Shown here one piece after another: positions 1 through 10,789 of a stretch of 64,000 nucleotides of DNA. Origin of the DNA: Siphonodentalium dalli (lineage: Eukaryota > Mollusca > Scaphopoda > Gadilida > Siphonodentaliidae); assembly GCA_032622095.1 (NCBI GenBank), contig CP136069.1:163173043-163237042 (forward strand), read 5' to 3'. The notes beneath the pieces are model-generated. The model was not told where the DNA came from and made no database searches. It saw only the letters and a list, made by a program, of their open reading frames with translations. A program made the position numbers and the translations under genes. Numbering within the stretch: position 1 is the first letter of the stretch; each line of letters begins with the position of its first letter.

Positions 1-16
1 TCCATAGAGGTTGAAG
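1..16 (+). CDS. 3' tail of an upstream HYR exon (partial, window edge)
   Basis: The first 16 bases read S-I-E-V-E followed by one base of a split codon, then a plausible donor (GAAG then GTATTT). The complete HYR exon at 33534-33785 ends in the same way: I-S-V-E, one base, then GTTTGT. I infer the last few residues of a phase-1 HYR exon whose body lies before the window, probably belonging to the same mosaic gene. Only five residues are visible, so the call rests on the match to the other HYR exon and to positions 203-217. Confidence 0.4.
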
Positions 17-33
17 GTATTTATAATAACTAT

Positions 34-217
34 TACAGCAACGTCTGGCCAAGACCGCGCCGAGATCACATGGATTGATGTGACTGCCAGTGACAATTCC
101 GGGTATGTTGGCGTCACTCTGGTATATGGTCCTCTGAAGGACACATTGGTAGCTGATGGAAACTACGTGTTATGTATGACGCCACTGACTCCGTGTATCT
201 TCTCCATAGAGGTTGAA
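34..217 (+). pseudogene. Broken partial HYR-module copy
   Basis: An open frame carries the hallmark of an HYR (hyalin repeat, Ig-like) module: ITW, then VTASDNSG, then a G-x-Y strand, then C-I-F-S-I-E-V-E. Compared with the intact HYR at 33534-33785 it lacks about the first 19 residues and is about 7 residues shorter between the G-x-Y strand and the cysteine near the end. It has no GT donor after the final E. It sits only 22 bases after the presumed donor at 17, too short for an intron. I read it as a damaged duplicate of the preceding HYR exon. A real exon using an unseen donor is less likely. Confidence 0.5.
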
Positions 218-230
218 ACTATCAAATACG

Positions 231-308
231 ACATGTTCACAATTTTGTTGCTTATTTTGCTGTACTCTATATAACACTGTATAGCAAAATAAGCAATTGT
301 GAACATGT
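231..308. repeat. Hairpin-forming inverted repeat
   Basis: The segment GACATGTTCACAATT...CTTATTTTGCT near 231-263 is mirrored as AGCAAAATAAGCAATTGTGAACATGTC near 282-308, with about five extra bases in the left arm and a ~20-base loop. It directly follows the HYR remnant. It has no coding role that I can see. Confidence 0.6.
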
Positions 309-1944
309 CATATTAATATAAGATTGATTGATTTATCCTCTGCCAATACTCCCATCCATTTAACATTTGGTAACTGTATACTCATTATTGAGTAGTTACT
401 GGATTCCCGTTGATTAATTCGTAATGAATCGATGTTCATGATGTTTGCTGAATAACCCTACATATGAATCCTCAACGTTTCTCTGCAGGCATGTCATCTG
501 CCTATAGAACTGAGCATCCTTACATATTTCCCCTACCATTTAAGAACGTAGTGATCCAACTTATACTTGTATCCATTTAATATGACCATACACACGCGCA
601 ATTAATGAACCAAAGCTAAACCACTCACATGAGGGTAGCTGTGGCTTATATATATTTTTTTTAGCAAAATCAGTTTATAGATTCACTGGTATTCCCACCA
701 AATAAGGTTCACATAAGCCTATGTTTCCTGCAGTAATTATCAGATATTACACTCCGTACATAACGGTTCGTCGAAAGAATAGACCCCAATCATAATTTCT
801 AGTATAATTTAGGCCAATCGTATTTCCGGGTAGTCTTGATTGTCAGCTATATTATACATGGTATAAACTAACCAACATCAAAGTGAAAATAGTTGTACTT
901 GTCGAGCAGGGATCGGGGACATTGTTACTGAATTTAACCAATATATTTCTTGACGCCGATTGAGCGCTGCGACTGAGATACTATGTGGAGAAGCATTTCA
1001 ATTTTATAGCTGTTCATTTCATTCAGAAGATGTCACCGTGTCAATTTCAACAAAAATCGACGAACAACGTCATCGTGTGACTTTCCCCATTGACCGAGCT
1101 CGCCTGAACATGCTTGCATGTATCTTCTGCTTTGTTCAAAATAGTGTTTCCCTTCGATTCCAGTATGATATTTATGATTATCACATGCATGTATGTACTA
1201 AATAGTCTTATGATAACAATTAATTCCATATTAAATATATGCTATTTCGTTTCACACAGGACCGTAGAGCAGCAAGTGATGTACATTAAAGGCCCACCCC
1301 AGCACAGAAGTTCGGTAAATTTGTGATCTCAATCTTATTATTTTCACATCACGAATTTCGATCACTTTTGACTCGCCCCGCAGGGTGTAGGTCGTAGTTA
1401 CCATAGTGTCGTTATTTATTTTGTCTAATCTTCTCAATAAAAGGTAAACTACCCGTTACCACCGCCATGAATGAACTTAAATTGTAATTCAACATTCATA
1501 ATTCTCATTTGCAATTGTATATACATAATTTGGAAAGAGGTATGTGGACGATTTCCGAAAAAAAAATCGATATAGCACTGAAAATACGTTGTTCTAATAT
1601 TGTTCAATAAATTTTAAATCGTTTCGTTTGTGCCGTTTATTGTTTTGTAGTCAGTGGTCGCTTAAAATATTGTGGCTGCATACCATGCATGGTGTAACAC
1701 CTAGAGCCATCGCCGCTCTGAAATGTGTATGGTACCCACATATGGTACCACATAATTTTGACAAACGAAGAGAAAGCAGCGTGTGAAGGTTTTTAATAGT
1801 TTTCCGGACATTCCGTTCTGATTCCAGAATTATAATGAATACAAATGGCACCATATGTCTATGGGGTCTGTAGATTGTGTTCAAAGTGGTATCTGTAATT
1901 ACTTCAATGCTCTTTCTGAGACATTTAATGAAAGGTAGTTCAGG
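309..1944. other. Intronic/intergenic sequence, nothing recognised
   Basis: A+T-rich sequence with only short chance reading frames (all under 82 codons, no domain pattern, no balanced splice sites). I found no exon, RNA gene or clear repeat here. Confidence 0.6.
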
Positions 1945-2040
1945 TATTCATCGACATACTTTGATATCAGGAACAATTTAAAAGCGAATATTTATTCATC
2001 GACATACTTTGATATCAGGAACAATTTAAAAGCGAATATT
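1945..2040. repeat. Perfect 48-bp tandem duplication
   Basis: Positions 1945-1992 and 1993-2040 are identical by eye over all 48 bases; the unit begins TATTCATCGACATACTTTGA. The absence of any difference suggests a recent duplication, or an assembly artefact. Confidence 0.9.
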
Positions 2041-2408
2041 ATTAAGTGCTGTTTGGAGTGGAGCTCAAACTGCTTTAAGTTTGTCTTAAGTGTGTTGCTT
2101 AAAATGTTAGACCAACAGTTGCATATTTTCCTATATGTTCAACTGATACTTTCAGTAACAGTTTGCATGGAAATTTCAAATAGTTGGAAAGGTTGAGGTA
2201 TTGTAACAAAATGATGTCTACCAAACTCAACTTCTCTATCATTTGATTCAGTAAGCTGGTAGTTTGAAAAGTAATGCGAAAATTAGTTCACATATTTCTA
2301 TGAAATATTTCCCAGCTTAAAACGAGAGTGAAGCAGCCTCAGAATCAGTACAATGGAACCGTCGTGTCGGAGTTATGCCGAAGTCGCATGCTCATGGCCC
2401 GGGGGTTA
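2041..2408. other. Sequence upstream of the retroelement, nothing recognised
   Basis: No supported gene. Similarity to the 3' LTR begins only at about 2409, so this stretch is taken as the flank of the retroelement insertion. An LTR start lying slightly further upstream cannot be excluded because no clean TG terminus is visible. Confidence 0.4.
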
Positions 2409-3003
2409 GAATTTAATATACAGAGGTCATGGAATGGGTATGAGAATGCCATGAACAGCACCATCAGGTCAGATTCACAGGGTGCACACTAGTGTATCGA
2501 ATATGTAATTGACGTCAAAGCACCCAGTAACCTAGTTCGAACTATATTGATAGGTTGTTTAAAGGAGACTGGTTTCCGTCTTGCATTGAGATGTTACATG
2601 CACAACCAATGAAATAGCGCTCAGTCTGAGACAACTAATGGAAATCAATTCTTCATTACAATTCCACAGATGTAAATATGATATCATTATTGTCGATTTT
2701 TAATGATGGTTGGAACTGGTCTAAAATGTATGCTAAACCGGGGCTTATGATTGGCCAGTCAAGTCCTGATACCTTTTTGTATATATGATCAGTCGGAGTT
2801 TTATTCCGGCAGTCTGCTGCTCCTCTCGAACTTAACAACACCTCAAACTTAACTTGGTGCTGTTCCACTGCCTCGGTGTATTCCGAAGTTAACACTTGCA
2901 AACTATTTCTCTTAAATAAAATATCTACAACAATGACTCGACTACATTTGAAGACGACATACGGTTACGTCTATTCCAACTACACAACGAAAAACAAGTT
3001 CTA
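2409..3003 (+). repeat. 5' LTR of the retroelement
   Basis: It begins AATTTAATATACAGAGGTCA and ends near AAGTTCTAC. It aligns in order with 12967-13131 and 13634-13951. Shared blocks include CAGCACCATCAGGTCAGATT, TTATGATTGGCCAGT, GGAGTTTTATTCCGGCAGTC and ATGACTCGACTAC. The central part (~2560-2700) is poorly matched in the other LTR, where a MITE sits. The exact ends are uncertain because neither TG..CA termini nor a target-site duplication is obvious. Confidence 0.75.
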
Positions 3004-3767
3004 CTAGAAGGGTGGTCATTTGGTGCTTGTGGTCAGGATTTACATAGAGAGCGCACAGTGATTATATCCATCTCGTTTTTTCAAATAATTTGGACGAACG
3101 AAACTAGGCTTGTGCATCAATCGGAATTTGGATTGTATGTTAAAAGACCTTTTAATGACGAACAAACTCTGGGAATAAATTTCATAAATGTTTGCATTAT
3201 ATTGATATATTGTTTGGGACATTCAGCATATGTCAAAAATAATATCTCAAGAAGAGGGATTTTAGACTGGAAAATTATTTCTAAGAGGAACTCTAAGCTG
3301 TATATCAACTAAAATAAGTAGGAATGACTTTTAAAATCTCTGTAAACCCGTTCTAAAAGACCTTGGGAATAATCAAACACTATTAACTGAAGGTGTAGGG
3401 ACACATAATAAACCATACCTAGTCGGACAAAAATTAGCAGTAATTAAATTACTAACTTTCCAAACAGATAATTTAGAAATTAAATCAATTAAATACCAGT
3501 ATAAACATTATTTAATAGATCCTCTAGTAGAACAAAATAAAATCACACAACCAGTCACACATTTTCCAGAAACAATTAAACAAACAACTTCAGTGCAACC
3601 CCTTACTATTGAAGAACCCTGAGACGAATACTAGTTATAGTGTTCATTCTGTCCATTTGCTAAAACTAATGAACGCACATATTCCATAATCGTATCATAT
3701 CATAATACTTCCACCGGATAATGACGACATATGACAACAAGCTCAAGCACAAGCCCCACCCCAACAA
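3004..3767 (+). other. Retroelement leader and 5' gag region, poorly resolved
   Basis: This lies between the 5' LTR and the first clear Gag segment. TGGTGCTTGTGGTC, some 20 bases after the LTR, could be primer-binding-site sequence, but I could not match it to a tRNA. From about 3340 to 3620 an open stretch on the + strand (KPVLKDLGNNQTLL...) reads like protein and ends at a TGA near 3622. I cannot assign it to a Gag domain. Confidence 0.35.
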
Positions 3768-4484
3768 ATGAATTGTAATCACCAGATGGGCATGGTGTTA
3801 CACGGGTTAAACCAACAATTCAAAGGGTTTAATCACAACTTAGCAGCTCAGGCTCAAGCAATTGGGACACAAACGGCAGTACAAAGTGCATTATCCCTGT
3901 CCAGTATGACAGATGTCTATGATGGCGACGGAAATAAATTCAAGGAATTTATTAAACAGGTTGGATGTTATCTTTAAGTAATGGGCACCCCTGATGATGA
4001 GAAGTGGTTAGTGGCTTTGGTAAGAACTCGAGGCCCAGTTACAGACTATTTGCAACGGTTAAAAAATAAACATCCGTGCACGACGAGATACCAGCTTTAA
4101 ATTAAAAGTCATTCGAGAAAATCCCATAATCTCGACGAGGCAGCAAATATAGCCATGGGTGAATTCAATATTAAAAAAAGATTTGCTCTCAGATTTCCTA
4201 AACAAAATTCAAAATCACAAGATGATCAATGTCAACCCTTGGATGTGGGCCGCATTCGTCCAAAAATTATACAGTGCACATATTGTAAGTTAATAGGACA
4301 TGTCTTTAAGTCCTGTCAAAAAATACAAGCTCATATACAGAATCCATTTGAACCTAAACCAATAAATTCAATACAGAGGTCAAATGAAAATGAAAAGCCA
4401 TTTCCAATCCAATTCTGTAAATACTGTGGAAAGAATAGAAAACATCGTGAATCAGAGTGTTACTTTAAGCAAAACCAATTTTAA
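3768..4484 (+). pseudogene. Gag remnant with capsid-like segment and zinc knuckles
   Basis: The first part (3768-3976) holds a glutamine-rich stretch followed by LSSMTDVYDGDG and F-K-E-F-I, typical of the start of a Ty3/gypsy Gag capsid. It ends at TAA and continues in another open piece that includes D-E-K-W and V-x-D-Y-L. The second part (4155-4484) carries a nucleocapsid CCHC knuckle of form C-x2-C-x4-H-x4-C (CTYCKLIGHVFKSC, about 4276-4320) and a second variant knuckle with five residues before the histidine (FCKYCGKNRKHRESEC). Gag would form the particle and bind the RNA genome. The in-frame stops at 3976-3978 and near 4098 show that it is not functional. Confidence 0.7.
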
Positions 4485-4773
4485 AAGTATTCCATTACTT
4501 CAATGCCAATGATGGTCAGGTAAGTAGTCAGCAGCAGGTAAGTGGAGTCATAGATACCCAGAACAATAAGAAATCATAACAAAACCAAGGTGTGTTAAAT
4601 TTAGATAGCACGTCCAAAAGTAATCATAAACAAGCTATTAAGACCCCAGTTAGGCGAGAAATGATAAGCATACTTTGGTAGAGGCTGAGGATAAGTATGA
4701 ATTACTTTTCAAGCCCAATCAGGCTAAACCAAAAACATTAAAGGTAAACACTAAGTCGATATAGGAAAAAAGA

Positions 4774-5046
4774 AGCCTGGTAGATACTGGTGCTCAGGTC
4801 TCAATAATAAGTCATAAGCTTTATCAGAATTTACATGATAAACCTAAATTGAACAAGAAAATAGAAAATACTTGTCCTCGGTAACTGGAGGTCAATTAAA
4901 AGTCTTAGGTCAAGTGTACTTAAACTTTAAAAGTGATTGGACTTAAACAGAGTCATTCATTCTATATAGTAGATAATGTTTCCAGGAATTTAATCTTGGG
5001 AATGGACTGGGTGATAAGAAATTGTGTCAGGATCTATTTCGATCTT
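4774..5046 (+). pseudogene. Retroviral-type aspartic protease remnant
   Basis: The frame reads L-V-D-T-G-A-Q-V-S-I-I-S at 4777-4812, the catalytic D-T-G motif of retropepsins. About 70 codons later comes L-I-L-G-M-D-W, the usual helix near the end of Ty3/gypsy proteases (~4989-5012). Frame shifts or stops lie between the two motifs. In an intact element the protease would cut the Gag-Pol polyprotein. It lies between the zinc knuckles and the reverse transcriptase, as expected. Confidence 0.7.
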
Positions 5047-5589
5047 CAATGTCTTCGAATTTGTCATAAGCTAGTAACTCACAAATTGCTTGTCTAGTCC
5101 ATCTTAAAGCAGAAGCAGTTTTAAAACCAAGGAATAGTTTATTAAGGTCCATAATATTGTTGGTGGTTGTTGCGATTTGTTTAATTCACCTTACCTCAAG
5201 GTCACCCCAATAGATAATGGATTTATATCACAGTAACCCGGACTAATGATAAATGACTCCATAATTAAAATAGGTCAGAATCCAAGAAAACATTACCAGT
5301 GATAATAGTTAATGAAACAGATAAATTTTATAAACTCAAAAGATGATATGTAGTTTGACAAGTAGACCCAGCTAATGAAAATGAAATTATTGAAATCGAC
5401 ACAACTTCAGAGCATACTAACTACCAAAATACTTATAAACAAAATAATATTGATAGCATGGGAGATAGAGTTAAACTGAACGATATAGATGTACAAAGTG
5501 GTAAAATTGGTTTAATACACAACTTGTTAATTCAAAATGAAGATTACATTGCAGCTAATGATGCTCAGTTACAATTTTCTGATAGTTAA

Positions 5590-6242
5590 AATGTCAATAA
5601 ATACACAGGGAGAAACTCCAATTAAAATGGAACCCTATCGTGTACAATTCCCAAAACGATAAATTATAGATAAAGCAGTAGATGACATGCTACAATCTGG
5701 GGTGAAACGTCAAGATCACCTGGGCTTTTCCTTGCTTATTAGTGGGCAAGAATGATTGATTGATTGGGGTTTTTAACGTCGTTTTAGCAATAAAGCCATA
5801 TCACGACATAGTGGGCAAGAAAGATGGACCACGGAGTCCCAATACAATAACAAAGACAATTAGTTGGCCTCTTCCTGTCATAGATGACCTTTTGAACTCA
5901 TTAAACGGGTCAAGGTTCTTCTCAGCGCTTGATCTTAAGAGTGGCTGCTGGCAGATAAAATTAGATGAAGATGCTCAAGAAAAAAGTAGTTTTGTGTGTC
6001 ACAAAGGTCAATATTCCTTTAAGGTTATGCCTTTAGTACTTGTATATACCCCTTCACTGTTTCAAAATATTATGCCTGTAGTCTTAGATGGTATGCAAGA
6101 CTACGATTTAACCTACTTAGACGATATTTTAATATTTATTAAAAACATAAAAGATCATTCCCAACATAATCAAAATGTGTTTGATCACCTGCGCGACCAT
6201 AACCTAAAAATGAAATGCAGCTTTAAAAATCAGACAAACTAG
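5590..6242 (+). pseudogene. Reverse transcriptase remnant (Ty3/gypsy)
   Basis: The upstream part has M-E-P-Y-R-V and I-I-D-K-A-V-D-D-M-L-Q-S-G-V, the usual lead-in of Ty3/gypsy RT, with a stop between them. The main open frame at 5760-6242 carries LPVIDDLLNSLNGSRFFSAL, D-L-K-S-G-C-W-Q-I, a worn version of the M-P-F-G-L motif (M-P-L-V-L), and the catalytic Y-L-D-D at about 6115-6126. A 58-bp insertion with an 11-bp target duplication (5741-5820) removes the segment between G-V and K-K-D-G. The polymerase would copy element RNA into DNA, but this copy cannot make an intact enzyme. Confidence 0.9.
5752..5809 (+). mobile_element. Short SINE-like insertion with 11-bp target duplication
   Basis: The 58 bases beginning ATGATTGATTGATTGGGGTT and ending TATCACGACAT interrupt the conserved RT reading. 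They are flanked by identical AGTGGGCAAGA copies at 5741-5751 and 5810-5820. Removing the insertion and one copy restores the expected RT spacing. The sequence resembles a TGATTGATTGGTGTTTAACGC-type repeat that I associate with molluscan SINEs. That family name is from memory. Confidence 0.7.
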
Positions 6243-6773
6243 CTTGGCTTTGTGATAAATGAAAAGGGAGTTAAACATGAATAAATAATATGTAACTTAG
6301 ATCCGTCTACTACTGATTGTGGTGTATGATCTTTGATGGGAATGTTAGTTTACTATCGTAGCTTTATACCTTCGTTTAGCTCAATAGCTATACCACTAAA
6401 TGCGTTAACAAAGAAATATGCTAAATTTGAATTGACATCAGAGTGTCAAAGAAGCTTTGATGCATTTAAAAATGGTTTAAACACCATTGGCTGCTTATGC
6501 TGCCCAGATATAAACAAACCATACATTTTGTATACAGATGCTAGTCAAGATTGTGTAGGTGCTTGTCTTATTCAACCATTATCCAAATATGAACACCTAG
6601 TTAATGACTTACACATAGCAGAAGAAAAACTAATCTATTATTTATCACATAAATTAAGTGTACTCAACAACAATTGGCGACCATTGAAAAAACGATTTGC
6701 AATTCATTGTGCACTTAAGAAGTTCGATCACTATTTAAGTAATGCACATTTCATTATAAAAAAAAGGCCATAA
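6243..6773 (+). pseudogene. RNase H and connection domain remnant
   Basis: After a stop and frame break following the RT, the frame at 6333-6773 has YYRSFIPSFSSIAIPLNALT (the RT thumb/connection signature of Ty3/gypsy elements). It then has Y-I-L-Y-T-D-A-S, the first catalytic aspartate of RNase H, then V-G-A-C-L, then FAIHCALKKFDHYL. The usual ER-YS-T-E-x-E segment is worn to L-K-K-R-F-A-I-H. The domain would remove template RNA during reverse transcription. A stop after K-R-P ends the frame. Confidence 0.85.
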
Positions 6774-7018
6774 ACCTTTATAATACTTACTCAAATGTCC
6801 CCTTAGTTCCTTATAAGAAGTTACAAAAATGGGCACTGGATATAACTGGTTATAACTAAAATAGAATAGATACCAAGACCACTAAACATGTGTGTTGATA
6901 TTATCTCACGCATAGCACTTATTGGTGTCAAAGACACCACTGACACTGAACAGGAAGAACCTGATATCAGTGATAAGATTATTTTGCTTGTGATATATAT
7001 GATAATGAATTACCTACA
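6774..7018 (+). other. Tether between RNase H and integrase
   Basis: Degraded coding sequence linking the two pol domains. H-V-C-x-D-I-I-S-R-I-A, near 6885-6915, resembles the N-x-x-A-D-x-L-S-R motif that precedes Ty3/gypsy integrases. Confidence 0.4.
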
Positions 7019-8284
7019 ATGGCTAATCTACAGATGCCTGGTTATAACATGATTGTTGAACAGGACAAGGATGAAGATATAGTTGAACTTAAGAAACAAT
7101 ACAATAGCTCTAAACCACCGCCATCTATTTGGGATAAATATATCATGATACAAGGTATATTACATGGCACTAGTGATTCCAAAGATGATCCTACACTCAG
7201 AATATGCATTCCTCAGCATCTTATGGCATCAATATTACAGCAGTATCATGATATCAATGGTAATGTAGGGACGGATAAAATGTTCTCCTTAAAATTTAAA
7301 TATTATTGGAATAATTTATATAAAGATATTTACCAATACTTTGATACTTGTATTATTTGTAAAAGTCGCAATCTTAGGAAAGTTAATCTTTCTGGACCTT
7401 ATAAAACTACACTATCAGGTAACAAGTACATGGCCACATTCATCGACTTATATAGTGGTTGGCCTGAAAGTTTTGCGATTCCATATAGAACTGCTCAAAC
7501 AATAGCACAATTATTAATGGATCAAATATTTGCATGCTCTCTGCACCTTTAGAGCTCCTAACCGACAATGGATCTGAAAATTTCAAGGCCTTTTGAAGGA
7601 ACTAAATATTTCATTGTATCATCCACAAGCTAATGCTGGCATAGAATTATGGCATAAGACACCCTCCATCTTAATAAAACTCCAGCAGCTATTAGATTTA
7701 TTGTGAACGAATCAACTAAATATTCGCCATTCTATCTGTTGTATAACCGAGATCCTGTATTACCATTGGATAACGTGTTAAAACCACATAAAAAATATAT
7801 GGGTGATGACTTTCATAAAGTTGCCCTTCAAGAAATGCATCTGTTTCGATTAGTGCATAGACACTTCAAATCTGCTAAATATTGTCAAAAGCAATATGCT
7901 GGTAAAAATGCTCAGGATATTTGTTATGAAGTTGGTGATCCGGTTTATTATAAGGATAACCGAACCAGAAATAAACTAGCTACAAAATGGGTACCGTAAT
8001 ATCGGGTCACTGCTAAAACTTCACCAGTGAGCTATCGCATTCGTAATCAACTCAATGGTCATGAAACTAAATGCCATGCAGAGCATTTACGTAGGGCTCC
8101 ACTTGATTGGCAATTAAACTCAGACACGGAATTGTTGCCACTCAAACCTCTAATTAGTAATGATATAGCAGGTACGGGTTCTGATGATGCGGAGTCGGTA
8201 GGGTCTGATCAGGCTCAGTCACTCGATAATTTTGATGGTTACCTCACTGCTGCATCAGTCATGGTGGATGATGTACTCCAGTAG
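7019..8284 (+). pseudogene. Integrase remnant with C-terminal domain
   Basis: The zinc-binding end has Q-Y-H-D, G-N-V-G-T-D-K and C-I-I-C-K; the expected second histidine (G-H-x-G) reads N. The core has T-F-I-D-L-Y-S-G-W-P-E (first D), then after a frame change L-T-D-N-G-S-E-N-F (second D, ~7557-7586), then H-P-Q-A-N-A-G-I-E (final E, ~7619-7650), so all three DDE positions can be seen across different frames. The C-terminal part (7703-8284) shows E-V-G-D-P-V-Y-Y, a KWVP/Y-R-V-T pattern with a TAA replacing a codon at 7997-7999, and H-A-E-H-L-R-R-A-P. Integrase would insert the element DNA. Frame breaks make this copy inactive. Confidence 0.85.
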
Positions 8285-8425
8285 CCGGGGATCAGCCATC
8301 ACCCATGGAGACTTATGCAACTTTTATGTTCTGTTCCTTTCCCGTTTTTCCCATTTTTCTTACAAATGGATAGGAATCGTAGATTTAAAGTTGATATATA
8401 CTGACGATTACTGATTTTCGCAGTA

Positions 8426-9478
8426 CAGTCAAACTTCGTTAAGTCAAACGTCGGTAACTCGAATACCCCACTTAAGTCGAAGCCATTGCCTGGTCCCGAC
8501 TGAGCTTGTGTGCAAAGCCAATAGAATAATCACGGTTAAGTCGAAGTTGGATAAGTCGAAATTCCCGCTTAAGTCGAAACGAAATTTGGTCCCACCAACC
8601 AACTTATAACACTAATTACTATGGTTAAGTCGAAGCACCGTCGACGATGCATCGCCATGGGATTATAACTCAGTGTGCTTCTATTCAATTGCCTAAAAAG
8701 TTGTGAACTCTCCTGGAGTCTTTGTTTGTCGTAATGCATTATTTATTTAACACATTAACGAGGTGTGTGGGTCAATGTTCACAGTGTGAGGATTAGCATA
8801 GTGTTGACAAGCGAAATGAAAAATCTTATTTAAACCTTTTGCTATAGAGAATAATTTCATTCAGTCATGTCTTCCCAAAACGAAAACGATGTTCCAAAAT
8901 GAAATGTTAAAAGCACCAAAGAACGGCTTTTTGTAGCGATTGGTGGCAAAGGAGCGCAAGATGACGCAATGCATGGCTCTGGCATTGTAATGTGATATAT
9001 GATGACGCAAGCAAACAAGGCCGACGACCTAATAGAAATGCTGGAAATCAGCGATAAACTGAAGAAAGATTCAACCACTGAATATATGCAGAAACCACTG
9101 TCTTGAGCACCAGTTATTTCCAGTCCTGAATCCTAATTTTTGTAAATACTATTCATTGTAACCACGTCCGGGTCAAATGAAATGTACTTTTGTTCTCTCT
9201 ACCGCAAATGTGTTGATTGTTTTGCTCTCATATTCTGTGTTTTTATTACATTATTAAATAAATAATCAGAACAAACATCATCCAGTATGTTGTATGTGAT
9301 CAGCATAATCGCTGACTATGATTTAGCGCGTGCACAAGGTTGAAAATAATTATTTTCGGGTCGAAATTAATTTGACTAGTTGGAATTTGGGGTCACCAAA
9401 TGGTCGAAATGGTTAAGTCGAACACGTGCATAACTCGAAGTAGTCAAACGGTCCCTTGCAATTCGACTTAACTCCATT
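8426..9478. mobile_element. pogo/Tigger-like DNA element, non-autonomous
   Basis: The left end begins CAGTCAAACTTCGTTAAGTC immediately after a TA dinucleotide, as in pogo/Tigger elements. Multiple TTAAGTCGAA blocks follow over 130 bases. The right end (9411-9478) has similar blocks in mixed orientation (GGTTAAGTCGAAC, CAATTCGACTTAACTCC). In between are only short frames; one near 9004-9103 ends M-Q-K-P-L-S and could be the end of a lost transposase. The right terminus does not mirror the left cleanly, so the end is approximate. It lies between integrase and Env of the retroelement. Confidence 0.55.
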
Positions 9479-9830
9479 AGTAGGTAGGTAGGCGTTTTAC
9501 ATGTCACCACTCCTTTTTCTTCTTTTCAGTGTAAAGAAATTTTACATAGGGAGGTACACCTCATGGGGCTCCACACTTTTTGCCATACTTTTTGCAAAAA
9601 CTTATTTTTTATTTTTTTTATTTTTCCTTTCCTTGTTGCAGTAAAACCTATTTTAAATAACAAGGGCATTTGTAATTGAGTTTTCGAAACAGTGGCACCA
9701 ATTAACTGGTGGGGTTAAATGCAACTGGGAAAGTTAACATCTAAAATAGTTATGGAATGTGACCTTGGTCATTTTAAATATCTTCCTTAGTAAAAGTCCC
9801 CTAGATATAACGGCTGGTGTAAAGATGTAG
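9479..9830. other. Short spacer in the retroelement, nothing recognised
   Basis: T-rich tracts (9604-9630), then unassigned sequence up to the MITE. I see no coding signature. Confidence 0.4.
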
Positions 9831-10333
9831 TTAAAGGTACGGTTGGCCTTGGCGGTGGGTATCCTGTGAAAATATTTCCACCCGTCAAAAACCGCCACAA
9901 ACAGAAAGAACAACAAAATGTAGACAGACTTTGTCCGTATACAAATAAGATATATCGCATAAAAAGTATGTTATTGTCATATTTTCGACCATTGTTATGT
10001 AAACAGAAGCCTAAAAAGTTACTTTTCTGGTGTTTGTTTATATTATGATGGTAAACATAAAGAGCGTTCTTTGTGGATGAATTCCTGATATGGAACGAAT
10101 AAAGAGCGTTTATGCCATTTGTGTGTGATTAGCCAGCAGCATTGTGTTGTCTTCTGTAACACAATCAGGCTCTTGCTTAGGTAAAATATAGTAAATCTTT
10201 ATGATAACATGCTGTTTACGCGATGGTCATGGTATTATATGAACGAAACTGTATGCGTTTTAATGTTTTTTTGTTTACGGTGATTGGAACAAATATGAAT
10301 ATTTTCGACAACTAAGGCCTCACGTGCCTTTAA
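9831..10333 (+). mobile_element. ~500-bp TTAA-flanked MITE, copy A
   Basis: It starts TTAAAGGTACGGTTGGCCTT and ends AAGGCCTCACGTGCCTTTAA; the ends are imperfect inverted repeats including TTAA. Internal landmarks shared with the other copies are TTCCACCCGTCAAAAACCGC, AACATAAAGAGCG, ATTCCTGATATGGAA, TGTGTGTGATTAGCCAG and TGTAACACAATCAGGCTC. It has no coding capacity. TTAA flanks suggest piggyBac-type mobilisation, but the TIR does not begin with the usual CCC, so the superfamily is open. Confidence 0.85.
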
Positions 10334-10789
10334 GAATAATTATGCTAAATAAAAATAAAACAAGACATCATACTCATATTCACAATTCACTATCATAAAA
10401 TGCATTTCCATGTGTGATCAAAGGTTATGAAGGTTTGGCAAATGGATAGGTTGGAGATCTGATCAATCTCCCAGATGGATTGCTAGCAAACAGTTACACT
10501 TAGCACTATACATGCATGGAAGATATACTTGCAAGAAAACTATATAAAACACTAATGCATGAAATATCTTTGACTCTGTCCACAGATAAAAGATCGAGAA
10601 TAATCATATGCTTTCTCCCTTTTTTTGTCTTATATCTTGCACACTTATAACTTCACATAATGAAATGTTTCAGAAAATAAAAGATATAACCCTAACTAAT
10701 TCAGACTAGACTATCTAAATTTTTTATCAGAACAAACAAAACAAACCCAAAACCATATTGAAGATGCAATAAATAAATAACAACGTAGA

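Noticed and set aside
17-38. 22-base intron between HYR pieces at the window start
   Set aside because: Has GT..AG ends but is shorter than animal spliceosomal introns; a broken duplicate explains it better.
2656-2901. Minus-strand frame also present at 13575-13844 with similar translation
   Set aside because: The resemblance is because both lie in the two LTRs of the retroelement; similarity is at DNA level and includes non-coding parts.
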